A stretch of 64,000 bases of DNA from JBBRHQ01 sp963725315 (GTDB lineage: Bacteria > Actinomycetota > Thermoleophilia > Solirubrobacterales > 70-9): the NCBI GenBank assembly GCA_963725315.1, contig CAVRYA010000002.1, positions 1 through 64,000 of the forward strand. Direction: 5' to 3'. Each line of letters opens with the position of its first letter. Within the stretch, counting starts at the first letter, position 1. The notes under the pieces were generated by a model that did not search any database, was not told the origin of the DNA, and saw only the letters and a list, made by a program, of their open reading frames with translations. Below, in pieces: positions 28,534-36,753 of the stretch. Made by a program: the position numbers and the translations under genes.

Positions 28534-28972
28534 GCAGAGCATCGTCGAGGCCGCTGCGACCAACGGAAGCGCAGCGGCGGGCGGCGGGCCGGAGCCGCGG
28601 GACAGCCTCGCGGTTGCCGTGAGTGTCGCGACCCGCCGCAGCGTCGCGGTCGTGGGCAGCGCGGCCATCAGCGACAGCGCCGCGGTCGCCGGCAGCGCCG
28701 GGACGGCGCTGAGCGTCGCAGTGGCGGGGAGCGCGGCGACGATCGCAAGCGCCGCGGTCGTCGGCTCGGTGGCGACCGCGGTCGGCGTCGCGGTGGCGGG
28801 CAGCGCCCTGACCTTCGCCTGCATCGGCTGCGCCCGCTGCGTCGCCTGCGTCGCCTGTGTGGACTGCGTCGAGTGCGTGGGGTGCGTCGGCTGCGTCGGG
28901 CTTCGCGGCGAGGTCGGCCGGGTCGGCGTCGGCCAGGCGCGCCGCTCGCGCCGGCGCTGGTCGCGCCGATGA
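28523..28972 (+). CDS. Repeat protein with six 12-residue units and nine Cys triplets, function unknown
   Basis: 149 residues in one uninterrupted frame from TTG 28523 (GAGGAG site nine bases before). After ~27 mixed residues come six tandem 12-residue units (28604-28819) of the form S-x-A-V-x-G-S-x-x-x-x-x, for example 'SAAVAGSAGTAL' and 'SVAVAGSAATIA'. Nine consecutive three-residue units C-x-x (28820-28900: CIG, CAR, CVA, CVA, CVD, CVE, CVG, CVG, CVG) and a basic tail follow. The regular spacing suggests a beta-solenoid with a ladder of cysteines, which could bind metal or form disulfides. This is inference; I know similar Cys-triplet ORFs only as uncharacterised proteins. It overlaps E2 by 11 bases and the lipB ATG by four bases, so it is translated within the dehydrogenase/lipoate operon. 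Confidence 0.7.
   Translation: MRSEQSIVEAAATNGSAAAGGGPEPRDSLAVAVSVATRRSVAVVGSAAISDSAAVAGSAGTALSVAVAGSAATIASAAVVGSVATAVGVAVAGSALTFACIGCARCVACVACVDCVECVGCVGCVGLRGEVGRVGVGQARRSRRRWSRR
28604..28900 (+). repeat. Tandem coding repeats: 6 x 36 bp followed by 9 x 9 bp
   Basis: The 36-base units encode Ala/Val/Ser/Gly-rich 12-mers. The 9-base units begin with TGC or TGT and encode Cys-x-x. Both sets keep the frame exactly. Bases vary at third positions while amino acids stay similar, so the protein and not the DNA appears to be under selection. Confidence 0.8.
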
Positions 28973-29701
28973 GCGAGCCGCTCGAGGTGGTGGCCTGCGG
29001 CCTCTGTGCCCTACGAGCACGGACGCGCGCTTCAGGAGAGGATCGCCGCCGCGAGGCGGCGCGGCGAGGTGGCCGACACCCTGCTGCTGCTCGAGCACCC
29101 GCCGGTCTACACCAGGGGGCGGCGAAGCGACCCCGCCGAGCTGCCGATGGGCGCGTCCTGGTACGAGGCGCAGGGGATCGAGGTGCTCGACACCGACCGG
29201 GGCGGCCGCGTCACCTATCACGGCCCGGGCCAGCTCGTCGCCTATCCGATCGTCGACCTGCAACCGCTGGGAGGCGACGTTCATGGATTCGTCCGTTCCC
29301 TCGAACGGGTGATGATCGCCTCCCTGGCCGAGTACGGGATCGAGGCCAGGACGATCGACGGCCTGACCGGCGTCTGGGTTACCCCCAACCGCGACGCGCC
29401 CGGACGCGAAGCCGAGGACGTGTCGCGTAGTGGTGTTCCGAGGAAGATCGGCTCGATCGGGATCCACGTCAGCCGTGGCGTCACAACCCACGGGCTGGCG
29501 GTCAATGTCAACAACGACCTGCAGCCGTTCGAGTGGATCGTCCCCTGCGGGATCGACGATTGCCGGATGACCTCGGTGAGTCGCGAGCTCGGCGTGGAGC
29601 AGGACCTCGATGCGTTCGCGGCGACCCTCGCCGAGCTCTTCGCCGTGGAGCTCGACCGGGAACCGCGGGCGCCGGCCGCTGTCGCCCGGGCGCTACCGTA
29701 G
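28969..29701 (+). CDS. lipB: Octanoyltransferase, one frameshift near the start
   Basis: Moves octanoate from acyl carrier protein to lipoyl-domain lysines, the first step of lipoate synthesis. 'LLLLEHPPVYTRGRRS', 'DRGGRVTYHGPGQLVAYPIV' (RGGxxTxHGPGQ motif), the Lys in 'VPRKIGSIGIHVSRGVTTHG' and the catalytic Cys in 'WIVPCGIDDCRMTSV' are all present. The ATG at 28969 gives 'MSEPLEVVACGL'; one extra T near 29,007 shifts the frame before 'VPYEHGRALQERI'. The span is 3n+1. The ATG overlaps the preceding stop (ATGA). Confidence 0.93.
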
Positions 29702-29707
29702 GCGCAG

Positions 29708-30673
29708 ATGGCCGACGACGGCGCCACCGCCCGCCTCCACGTGACCCGCTCCCGGGCCAACCCCGGCGGGGCCGTGGTCGGGGAGGAGGGCACGGTCGCG
29801 ATCCGCAGCCGCAAGCCACCGTGGCTGAAGGTCCCCGCGCCCGGCGGGCCGACCTACCGGCGGCTGAAGTCGATGATCCACGCCGAGGGCCTGCACACGG
29901 TCTGCGAGGAGGCCAACTGCCCCAACGTCGGCGAGTGCTGGGAGCGCGGGACGGCGACCTTCATGATCCTCGGCGACGTCTGCACCCGCCGCTGCGGCTT
30001 CTGCAACGTGCAGACAGGCAAGCCGACCTTCAATGACCCGCTGGAGCCGCTGCGGGTCGCCAACCAGGTGAAGAAGATGGGCCTGCGCCACGCGGTGATC
30101 ACCTCGGTGGACCGCGACGACCTGCCCGACTACGGCGCCGGCGCCTTCGTCGGGGTGATTCGCTCGGTGCGGATGGTCGCCCCGGGTTGCCGGGTCGAGG
30201 TGCTCACCCCCGACTTCCGCGGACAGGAGATGCCCCTGGCCAAGGTGATCGCCGAGCGACCCGACGTCTTCAACCACAACGTCGAGACGGTGCCGCGGCT
30301 CTACCCGGTCGCCCGCCGCGGCTCACGCTTCGCGCGTTCGGCCCGGGTCCTGAAGATGGCCAAGGAGATGGGCGGCACCGACGTCGTCACCAAGTCCGGC
30401 CTGATGGTCGGCCTGGGCGAGGAGTTCGAGGAGATGGTCGAGGCGTTCGCGATTCTGCGCCAGCACGGGGTGCAGGTGCTCACCGTGGGCCAGTACCTGC
30501 GCCCCACTCCCCAGCACCTGCCGGTGGCCCGCTACTGGCATCCCGAGGAGTTCGAGGCGCTGGAGCGCGCCGCCTACGAGCTCGGCTTCGAGTCGGTTGC
30601 CGCCGGCCCGCTGGTTCGTTCCAGCTACCACGCCGACGAGCAGCTGCCCGAGCGCTCGCTGCTGGCCGGCTGA
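29708..30673 (+). CDS. lipA: Lipoyl synthase
   Basis: A radical SAM enzyme that inserts two sulfurs into octanoyl groups. 321 residues, intact. The auxiliary cluster motif is 'CEEANCPNVGEC' (C-x4-C-x5-C). The radical SAM motif is 'CTRRCGFCNV' (C-x3-C-x2-C). The C-terminal 'SSYHADEQ' carries the conserved RSSYHA segment (here 'VRSSYHADEQL'). It lies six bases after lipB and closes the dehydrogenase/lipoate operon, so the complex and its cofactor synthesis are co-expressed. Confidence 0.96.
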   Translation: MADDGATARLHVTRSRANPGGAVVGEEGTVAIRSRKPPWLKVPAPGGPTYRRLKSMIHAEGLHTVCEEANCPNVGECWERGTATFMILGDVCTRRCGFCNVQTGKPTFNDPLEPLRVANQVKKMGLRHAVITSVDRDDLPDYGAGAFVGVIRSVRMVAPGCRVEVLTPDFRGQEMPLAKVIAERPDVFNHNVETVPRLYPVARRGSRFARSARVLKMAKEMGGTDVVTKSGLMVGLGEEFEEMVEAFAILRQHGVQVLTVGQYLRPTPQHLPVARYWHPEEFEALERAAYELGFESVAAGPLVRSSYHADEQLPERSLLAG

Positions 30674-30677
30674 GGCC

Positions 30678-31382
30678 CTAGGGAGCGAGCCGCTCGAGCA
30701 CGGTCCCGTCAGGATCCACCGAGAAGACCGCCGGGACCACCGAGATCCCGTACTTGCGGGCGAGGTCGGGGCGGTCGCGGACGTCAAGCTTGAACAGCTT
30801 TCCGCCATCTCCTCGGAGGCGGCGCTCCCACTCACCGCAGTCCGAGCAGAGCGGATGGGTGAAGAGGACGAAACCCCTCTCACCCGCCTCGGCTCCGAGG
30901 TCGGTCGGGTCGAGGCGGTCGTGGTGACGCGGCGAGATGCCCCGCAGCCGGGAGCTGAGGCGGTAAATCTCGCACCCGGTGCAGAAGCCGGTGGCCGCAG
31001 CGAGCAGGGCCAGGGCGGTGACCAGGAGGCCGACGGCTGTTGCCGCCGTCTGCGCGCCAAGCCACCAGAGCGCGGCGGCCGCGGAGAGGAAGGCGAGCCC
31101 CATCAGGTTGGCCAGCCGTGGCGGGCGGGAGTCCTCCAGCGGCCCCTCGCCGAATCGGGGCTGGATTAGCTTGAAATAGGCGAGGCAGGTGAGGCAGAAG
31201 CGCCGGCCGAGGGTGAGGCCGATCGCCAGCTGCGCCGCCATCAGCGCCCAGAGCAGCGGCCAGCCGAGGAGCGCGCCCAGCAGGGCCGTGAGGCCGACGA
31301 CCGCCTGATTGGTACGCGGAGCCCGCGCGTCGATCACGTCGGTGTCGCGCCACGGGTCGGCTGAGGGTCGGATCGCCGCCAT
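30678..31382 (-). CDS. DUF4395 membrane domain fused to a thioredoxin-like domain
   Basis: 234 residues from ATG 31382. Residues ~15-150 match the DUF4395 pattern: 'DARAPRTNQAVVGLTALLGA', a short Cys pair 'GRRFCLTCLAYF', and four hydrophobic helices with 'GFCTGCEIYRL' at the end. Residues ~165-234 form a thioredoxin-like fold with 'LFTHPLCSDCGEWERRL' (CSDC redox pair) and 'YGISVVPAVFSVDPDG' (cis-Pro loop). A membrane electron shuttle or disulfide reductase of the outer face is likely (inference). It converges on lipA (four bases apart) and diverges from the rhomboid gene by only 25 bases. Confidence 0.8.
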   Translation of the reverse strand: MAAIRPSADPWRDTDVIDARAPRTNQAVVGLTALLGALLGWPLLWALMAAQLAIGLTLGRRFCLTCLAYFKLIQPRFGEGPLEDSRPPRLANLMGLAFLSAAAALWWLGAQTAATAVGLLVTALALLAAATGFCTGCEIYRLSSRLRGISPRHHDRLDPTDLGAEAGERGFVLFTHPLCSDCGEWERRLRGDGGKLFKLDVRDRPDLARKYGISVVPAVFSVDPDGTVLERLAP

Positions 31383-31407
31383 CCACCAAGTGTAGGCTCG
31401 GCCGCTC

Positions 31408-32275
31408 TTGCCGATCCCGCTCAAGGACAACGTCCGCACCTTGCGGCTGCCGATCGTCACGATCGCGCTGATCCTCGTCAACATCGGCGTCTACATCTGG
31501 CAGGTCGAGGCGCCCACCGACCGCTACTCGAGCCCGACCCTGGAGAGGCTCGGGCTGAATCAGAGGGACCAGCGCACGGTCAGCTACGGGGCGATCCCCT
31601 ACCGGCTGCTTCACCCCGGCAAGGATTGCGCCGCCGGCGTCACCGCGGGCTCATCCGGGCCCCAGGCCGACCTGGTCTGCAAGGGCACCGACGGCCTATC
31701 GGCAGGCACGGAGGAGTGGAGAGCCGTTCGAGCAGCTCGACCAGGCGCCCTGGTTCGTCACCGCGTTCACCTCGATGTTCATGCACGGGGGATTCCTCCA
31801 CATCCTCTTCAACATGCTCTTCCTCTGGATCTTCGGCAACAACATCGAGGACGCGATGGGAAGGGGGCGGTTCCTGCTCTTCTACCTGCTCGCCGGGCTG
31901 GTCGCCGTCTACTCCCAGGCGCTGCTCGACCCGGGCTCGACGGTGCCGACTATCGGCGCCAGCGGCGCCGTCGCCGGCGTCCTCGGCGCCTACCTGGTGC
32001 TACTGCCCCGGGCCCGGATCCTCACCCTGATCTTCCTGATCTTCTTCGTGACCCTGGTCGAGATCCCCGCCTGGGTGATGCTCGGGGTCTGGTTCGTGCT
32101 CCAGTTCCTGCCCGCGGTGGGTCAGGTGGCATCACCCGAGTTCGGCGGCGGGGTCGCCTACTTCGCCCACGTCGGCGGCTTCCTCTTCGGGCTGGCGGTT
32201 GTGAAGCTGTTCGCCCTGCGCCGGCCGGACATCGGCGCCGAGCCGCCGCCTCCCTCCCCCGCGGTGGCGGCCTAG
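31408..32275 (+). CDS. Rhomboid-family intramembrane serine protease, one frameshift
   Basis: Six-helix intramembrane protease. Helix 1 is 'LPIVTIALILVNIGVYIWQV'. 'FTSMFMHGGFLHILFNMLFL' carries the conserved HGG...H loop. The nucleophile Ser is in 'PTIGASGAVAGVLGAYLV' (GASG). The catalytic His is in 'VAYFAHVGGFLFGLAVV'. One extra A near 31,718 splits the gene after 'GTEEW'; 'EPFEQLDQAPWFVTAF' then resumes. The span is 3n+1. The start is TTG 31408 with a near-leaderless layout. The ~65-residue luminal loop after helix 1 is longer than usual. Confidence 0.9.
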
Positions 32276-32281
32276 GCACCC

Positions 32282-33260
32282 GTGGTCGCGCGCTTCGCCG
32301 TCGGCGCCGTGGTGATCGTCGTGGTGGTCGCCGCGGGCGTGGTGATCGTCAGGCGCCACGACGATCACGGGGCGGCGACCGCGCACGCCCGGGTGGCGCA
32401 CCGGCACCGGCCGGCGGCGGGCCGCGGGCGGGGGACGACGATCAACGGGCCACCGAGACCCGTGCGGAACCGCTTCACGGTGGAGCCGGCCCGGCGCCCC
32501 ACCGCGGTGAGAATCAGGCTGGCGCAACCGCCCGCGGCCGGGCTGCTCTTCGACCTGCGAAGCGGCAAGGTCCTCTGGCAGCTTCACCCGCGCCGCGAGC
32601 TGCCGATCGCCAGCCTCACGAAGATGCTCACCGCGCTGATCATCGCCAAGCGCCACCGGCTCCGGGAGCTGGTCCGGATCACCCCGCAGACGATCCACTA
32701 CCAGGGGTCGGGGGTCGGGGTGCTGCCGCTGGGAAAGCGGGTGCGGCTCGGGGCGCTGCTCTACGGCCTGATGCTGGTCTCGGGCAACGACGCCGCGATC
32801 GCCCTCGCCCAGCACGACGCCCGAACCCAGCGGCGCTTCGTCGCCAGGATGAACCGCCGCGCCCGCCGGCTCGGCCTTGCCTGCTCGCACTTCGCAAGCC
32901 CCAGCGGGATCATCGATCGCCACAACCACTCCTGCCCGCTCGACCTGGCGACCCTGGCCCGGCTCGACCTCGCCAACAGCGACGGTGCGGCACATCGTCG
33001 GCACCCGCCGGGCGCGGATCCCGTTTCCGGTCCGCGGGGGCGTACTCGATCTGTTCAACATCAACCCGTTCATCTCGATGCAGATGCCCGGGATCACCGG
33101 GGTGAAGACCGGGCTCACAGACGCTGCCGGCCGCTGCTACGTGATCACCCAGCGGCACGGTCGCCGGCAGATCGGCGTCGTCCTGCTCAACTCGCCGGAT
33201 CCGCTCAGTCAGGTTCCGCGCCTGCTTCGAGCGGGCTTCCGGGCGGAGCGCTCAGGCTGA
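32282..33260 (+). CDS. D-alanyl-D-alanine carboxypeptidase (PBP5-like), one frameshift
   Basis: A membrane-anchored penicillin-binding protein that trims peptidoglycan pentapeptides. The N-terminal helix 'AVGAVVIVVVVAAGVVIV' is the anchor. An Arg/Pro-rich stretch leads to the active-site motifs SxxK in 'IASLTKMLTALI', SxN in 'LMLVSGNDAAIALAQ' and KTG in 'GITGVKTGLTDAAGR'. One extra G near 32,983 splits the gene; the span is 3n+1. The start GTG 32282 is six bases after the rhomboid stop, so the two are co-transcribed. Confidence 0.9.
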
Positions 33261-33318
33261 GCCCGCCCGACGGGCTCAGACGCCGAGCAACGGGGCGCCC
33301 GAGAAGGCACGCTTAGCG

Positions 33319-33819
33319 TCAGAGAGAAGACCCGGCCGCAGCCAGCGCCGTCGGCACGTCCGGGTAGAGCGTGGCATGTGTGATCCTCCGGTCCCGCGGG
33401 CGGATCGTGTAGAGCATGGCGACGCGCTGATCGATCCCAATCCCAGAGCGGGTGCCCTTAACCCAGATACGCTGATCGATCACCACCCGCCCCTGGCCGA
33501 GATCGAACCCCTCCAGCGGGTCTATCCGCAAGCCGTCCCAGGTTTCCCGCAGCGTGCTCCAGTAGCGACGAATGTTGCTTCTCCCCTGCATCGGTTCGAC
33601 GTCGGCAAAGACGGCGGAAACGTCGAACACCGCGTCCTCGGCGTACATGTCGAGCATCAGGTCGAGCTCGCCCCGGTTCCAGCAGTCGAACTGCTCGTCG
33701 AACTGATCCAGGAAGGCGGAGGGGAGTGGCTCCACGCTCGTCTGCGGGTCTCCGGGGTCGCCAGGGGTCTCGGCCGCCGCCACCTTGCCGACCCTATCCC
33801 CCGCGACCTCGGCGAGCAA
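33319..33819 (-). CDS. SnoaL/NTF2-like domain protein
   Basis: Up to 166 residues with an NTF2-like cone: 'FDQQFD'-type helix start (here 'FLDQFDEQFDCWNRGELDLM'), 'YAEDAVFDVS', 'MQGRSNIRRYWSTLRETW' and 'VDQRIWVKGTRSG'-type strands (here 'VVIDQRIWVKGTRSGIGIDQ'). The family includes polyketide cyclases, isomerases and proteins with no known activity. No cyclase His/Asp set is obvious. A later GTG at about 33738 ('VEPLPSAFLDQ') is a plausible alternative start. Confidence 0.72.
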   Translation of the reverse strand: MLAEVAGDRVGKVAAAETPGDPGDPQTSVEPLPSAFLDQFDEQFDCWNRGELDLMLDMYAEDAVFDVSAVFADVEPMQGRSNIRRYWSTLRETWDGLRIDPLEGFDLGQGRVVIDQRIWVKGTRSGIGIDQRVAMLYTIRPRDRRITHATLYPDVPTALAAAGSSL

Positions 33820-33857
33820 GAGCGGACGCGGTGCTCAAAGGGAAACTCTTCCGAAGG

Positions 33858-33930
33858 TGGAGCCAGCCGGATTCGAACCGGCGACCTCCTGCTTGCAAAG
33901 CAGGCGCTCTGCCAGCTGAGCTATGGCCCC
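33858..33930 (-). tRNA. tRNA-Ala (anticodon TGC)
   Basis: A 73-base cloverleaf. The acceptor GGGGCCA pairs with TGGCTCC. The anticodon stem CTGCT/AGCAG holds the loop with TGC. The T-arm is GCCGG-TTCGAAT-CCGGC. The discriminator base is A, and CCA is not encoded. It lies between the SnoaL-like gene and gdhA. Confidence 0.94.
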
Positions 33931-34049
33931 ACCGGCCAGAGTCTAGGCAGGCCGGGGTCTGCTGACGCGAATCTGGCGCCGCCACCGATCCCTCGCCCGC
34001 CGGCAGTGCGTGTGAGAGACTGGGCCCGACCACCGGATCAGGAGACGCG

Positions 34050-35390
34050 ATGCCAGCCGAGACGGGGACCGCAGAGGCGGTCGAGGAGGGGAAGGAAGCC
34101 GCCCAGTCGGCCGACGGCGCCGCCGCCAAGCCGAAACAGAGCGGGCGGGCCGAGCTCTCCAACCTGGATATCGTCCGCCATCACTACGACCTCGCGGCGG
34201 AGCGCACCGGGCTGCGCGACGATCTGCGGGAGGTCTTCTGGAGTCCCTACCGGGAGGTCAGCGTGCAGATCCCGGTGAAGCAGTCCGACGGCAAGGTCCA
34301 CACCTATTCCGGTTACCGGATTCAGCACAACGGTGCCCGTGGCCCGTACAAGGGCGGGGTCCGGTTCCATCAGGAGGTCGACATCGACGAGGTCCGGGCG
34401 CTGGCCTCGCTGATGACCTGGAAGACGGCTGTCGCCGGAGTGCCGTTCGGGGGCGCCAAGGGCGGCGTCGACTGCCCGGCGCACGAGCTCGAGCCGGATG
34501 AGCTTCAGAAGATCGCTCGCTCCTTCATGGACAAGATCGACAAGGTCCTCGGCCCGACCCGCGACATCCCGGCACCAGACGTCAACACCAACGCGCAGAC
34601 GATGGCCTGGTTCATGGACGAGTACGGGAAGCTCCATGGCCACACCCCGGCGATCTGCACCGGCAAGCCGATCGAGCTGGAGGGCTCGCTGGGGCGCGAG
34701 GCCGCCACCGGACGCGGGTGCGTCTACATGTTCCGCGAGGCCGCCCCGCAGCTCGGCCTCAGCCCTTCTGAGACCACCTTCGCTGTGCAGGGGTTCGGCA
34801 ACGTCGGCTCCTGGGCGGCGCGGATCATGCAGCAGCTCGGCTGCCGGATGGTCGCGGTCTCCGATGCCTACGGAGCGATCCATTCCGAGGCGGGCATCGA
34901 CCCCGACGAGCTGGTCCGCTTCCTCGCGGGCGGCGGGAAGCTGGCGGAGTTCGAGGCGGCGGAGCAGATCGACCCGGACGACCTGATCGCGACGGACTGC
35001 GACGTGCTGATCCCGGCCGCCCTGGGCGGGATGATCCACGAGGGAAACGCCGACCGGGTGCAGTGCAGGGTGATGATCGAGGGCGCCAACAGCCCGACCA
35101 CCCCGGCAGCGGATGCGATCCTCCACGACAAGGGGATCTACGTGATCCCCGACGTGATGGCCAACGCCGGGGGAGTCGTCGTCTCCTACTTCGAGTGGGT
35201 GCAGAACCTCCAGCACTTCCGCTGGGAGGAGCGCGAGGTCAACGACAAGCTGGGGACGATCATGCGCCGCGCATTTCGCGAGGTCTCGACCAAGGCCAAG
35301 GAGGAGGGCATCTCGCTGCGCGAGGCTGCCTTCTTCGTCGGCCTCGACCGGGTCGTCACCGCCTCGAAGATGCGCGGATACGTCTCATAA
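34050..35390 (+). CDS. gdhA: Glutamate dehydrogenase (Glu/Leu/Phe/Val dehydrogenase family)
   Basis: Interconverts glutamate and 2-oxoglutarate plus ammonia. 446 residues, intact, with a ~35-residue charged leader. 'YRIQHNGARGPYKGGVRFHQ' and the catalytic Lys in 'TAVAGVPFGGAKGGVDC' mark the N-terminal domain. The nucleotide site is 'TFAVQGFGNVGSWAARIMQQ' (GxGxxG). 'IEGANSPTTPAADAIL' and 'VIPDVMANAGGVVVSYFEWV' are typical of this family. AGGAGA lies before the ATG. 'DAYGAIHSEAG' after the second strand begins with Asp, and NAD or NADP preference cannot be settled by eye. Confidence 0.94.
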   Translation: MPAETGTAEAVEEGKEAAQSADGAAAKPKQSGRAELSNLDIVRHHYDLAAERTGLRDDLREVFWSPYREVSVQIPVKQSDGKVHTYSGYRIQHNGARGPYKGGVRFHQEVDIDEVRALASLMTWKTAVAGVPFGGAKGGVDCPAHELEPDELQKIARSFMDKIDKVLGPTRDIPAPDVNTNAQTMAWFMDEYGKLHGHTPAICTGKPIELEGSLGREAATGRGCVYMFREAAPQLGLSPSETTFAVQGFGNVGSWAARIMQQLGCRMVAVSDAYGAIHSEAGIDPDELVRFLAGGGKLAEFEAAEQIDPDDLIATDCDVLIPAALGGMIHEGNADRVQCRVMIEGANSPTTPAADAILHDKGIYVIPDVMANAGGVVVSYFEWVQNLQHFRWEEREVNDKLGTIMRRAFREVSTKAKEEGISLREAAFFVGLDRVVTASKMRGYVS

Positions 35391-35612
35391 AGCGCCGCCT
35401 CCTCTCGCTCCGCGTCCGGGGGCGGCTCGCCTGATCCCACGTGCGTGGATCTGGACGCCTGTACTAACAGCGGCCGGTTAGCTAAAGGCCGGGCGGCAGC
35501 TGCCGATCCCCTCCCCACATACCGGTCTAGTACCGGATCCGAAAGCCCTTCTCTTGCCAGGGAAGGCAAGAACGCCAACAGGGAGCCCCGCTGATGCGGG
35601 GCTTTCCTGTTC
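35391..35612. ncRNA. Structured non-coding stretch, possible small RNA
   Basis: About 220 bases between gdhA and the convergent acidic-protein gene. Several hairpins can be drawn: CCACGTGCGTGG, GGCCGGTTAGCTAAAGGCC, ACCGGTCTAGTACCGG and CTTGCCAGGGAAGGCAAG. The stretch ends in a terminator-like hairpin. It matches no RNA family that I recognise (not tmRNA, RNase P, SRP or a known riboswitch). It may simply be a long 3' untranslated region. Confidence 0.3.
35584..35610 (+). terminator. Hairpin terminator
   Basis: The eight-base stem AGCCCCGC/GCGGGGCT with a TGAT loop is followed by TTCCTGTT on the plus strand. It ends gdhA transcripts, or a small RNA downstream of it, ten bases before the stop of the convergent acidic-protein gene. 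Confidence 0.6.
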
Positions 35613-36584
35613 TCAGTCGTCGAAGTCGAAGTCCTTGGGAGGCTTCTGCTCGAACCAGAGGCGGTCATGCTCGGGAGAGTCCTGAAGGAACTCCGGGGTC
35701 TCCTCGAGCACGTCCTCCTCGCCGTCTGCGTCCTCGCCGTCTGCGGACTCCCCCTCCTCGTCCGGCGGCCCCGGCTCCTCCTCGATCGCCTCGACCTCCT
35801 CGCCGCCCTCCTCGGGCTCGATCGCTTCGGGCTCGACCTCGCCGCCCTCCTCCGGTTCCTCGATCACCTCGACTTCGACCTCGTCGGCCGGCTCGGCGGC
35901 AGGCGGCTCTTCGGCCGGCGGGGCGCTGTCCGGCGAGTCGAGCGCCTGGTCGAGCTCGTCGGAGAGCGACTGCTCGTTGAAGAACCCGGCGGCCTCCTTC
36001 TCGGATTCGGCGATCTCCTCCTCGACGTCGTAGTGCTCGGTCGGGTGCTGGGCGATCTCCTCGCGCTCGGCGCGCAGCTCGGCGGAGACACCGCCCGCCT
36101 CGACGGGCGGCGGCTCAGGCGGCTCGGCCGAGGTCTCCGCGGCGGTCTCGCCAGTGGGCGGCTCGGGAACCTCGTGCTCCATCGCCGGGTGCTCCTCCTC
36201 GGCCGGCGCCGGCTCGGGAGCCGCCTCTTCGGCGACTTCGGGCGGCTCATCCGGCTCGACCTCCTCGACAGCCGGCGGCGGCTGCTCGGGGCGCATCTCC
36301 GGCGGGCGCGGGTCGAAGGCGGTCTCCTGCTGCGCAACGGCCTCCTCGCTCGTGGCCGCCTCGCCACCCTCCTCGCGCGCAGGCGGGGCGGCGGCCGGCG
36401 AGCCGATGTAATCGGTGGGCGCCTCGGCCTCCGCATCCGACATCTCGGGCGGCTCCTCGACCTCTCCGGGGCCACCCGGCGGCCCCAGCGCCTCGTCCTC
36501 GAGCTTCTTCAGCTCGGGCTCGTCAGCGCCGTGCTGACGCTTCAGCTCCAGGTGCTCGCGGATCGCTTCGTCAAGAATGCCCAT
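35613..36584 (-). CDS. Acidic, disordered protein with conserved ends
   Basis: 323 residues, intact. The first ~35 residues form a likely helix, 'GILDEAIREHLELKRQHGAD' then 'LEDEALGPP', a segment I know from uncharacterised actinobacterial proteins. The middle ~250 residues are nearly all Glu, Pro, Ala and Asp and must be disordered. The end 'DRLWFEQKPPKDFDFDD' is again specific and looks like a short binding motif. The charge is extremely negative. Such a layout suits a scaffold with two docking ends, but no function is established. The reverse strand has a long shadow frame produced by the biased composition, which is not a gene. Confidence 0.8.
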   Translation of the reverse strand: MGILDEAIREHLELKRQHGADEPELKKLEDEALGPPGGPGEVEEPPEMSDAEAEAPTDYIGSPAAAPPAREEGGEAATSEEAVAQQETAFDPRPPEMRPEQPPPAVEEVEPDEPPEVAEEAAPEPAPAEEEHPAMEHEVPEPPTGETAAETSAEPPEPPPVEAGGVSAELRAEREEIAQHPTEHYDVEEEIAESEKEAAGFFNEQSLSDELDQALDSPDSAPPAEEPPAAEPADEVEVEVIEEPEEGGEVEPEAIEPEEGGEEVEAIEEEPGPPDEEGESADGEDADGEEDVLEETPEFLQDSPEHDRLWFEQKPPKDFDFDD

Positions 36585-36753
36585 GGTCTCCGCCCAGGCG
36601 GCAGCCTAAGCCTAAGCGGTTCGCAATGTCGTCAGGGGCCAATTTCGTTCACGGTGCTCGGCCCCCCGGGAGCATGCCCCCGCTGTGGCACGGGGCGAGC
36701 GCGTATCCTTGCGCGAGCGCCGTTTGTGGATCGCGCAGATCCGCACCGCACTC

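Noticed and set aside
28465..28824. Minus-strand Ala/Thr-rich frame opposite the repeat protein.
   Set aside because: Low-complexity shadow of the 36-bp repeats; no start signal.
28604..28900. CRISPR-like regular repeats.
   Set aside because: Repeats are directly adjacent without spacers, keep a reading frame and vary at codon third positions; they are coding repeats.
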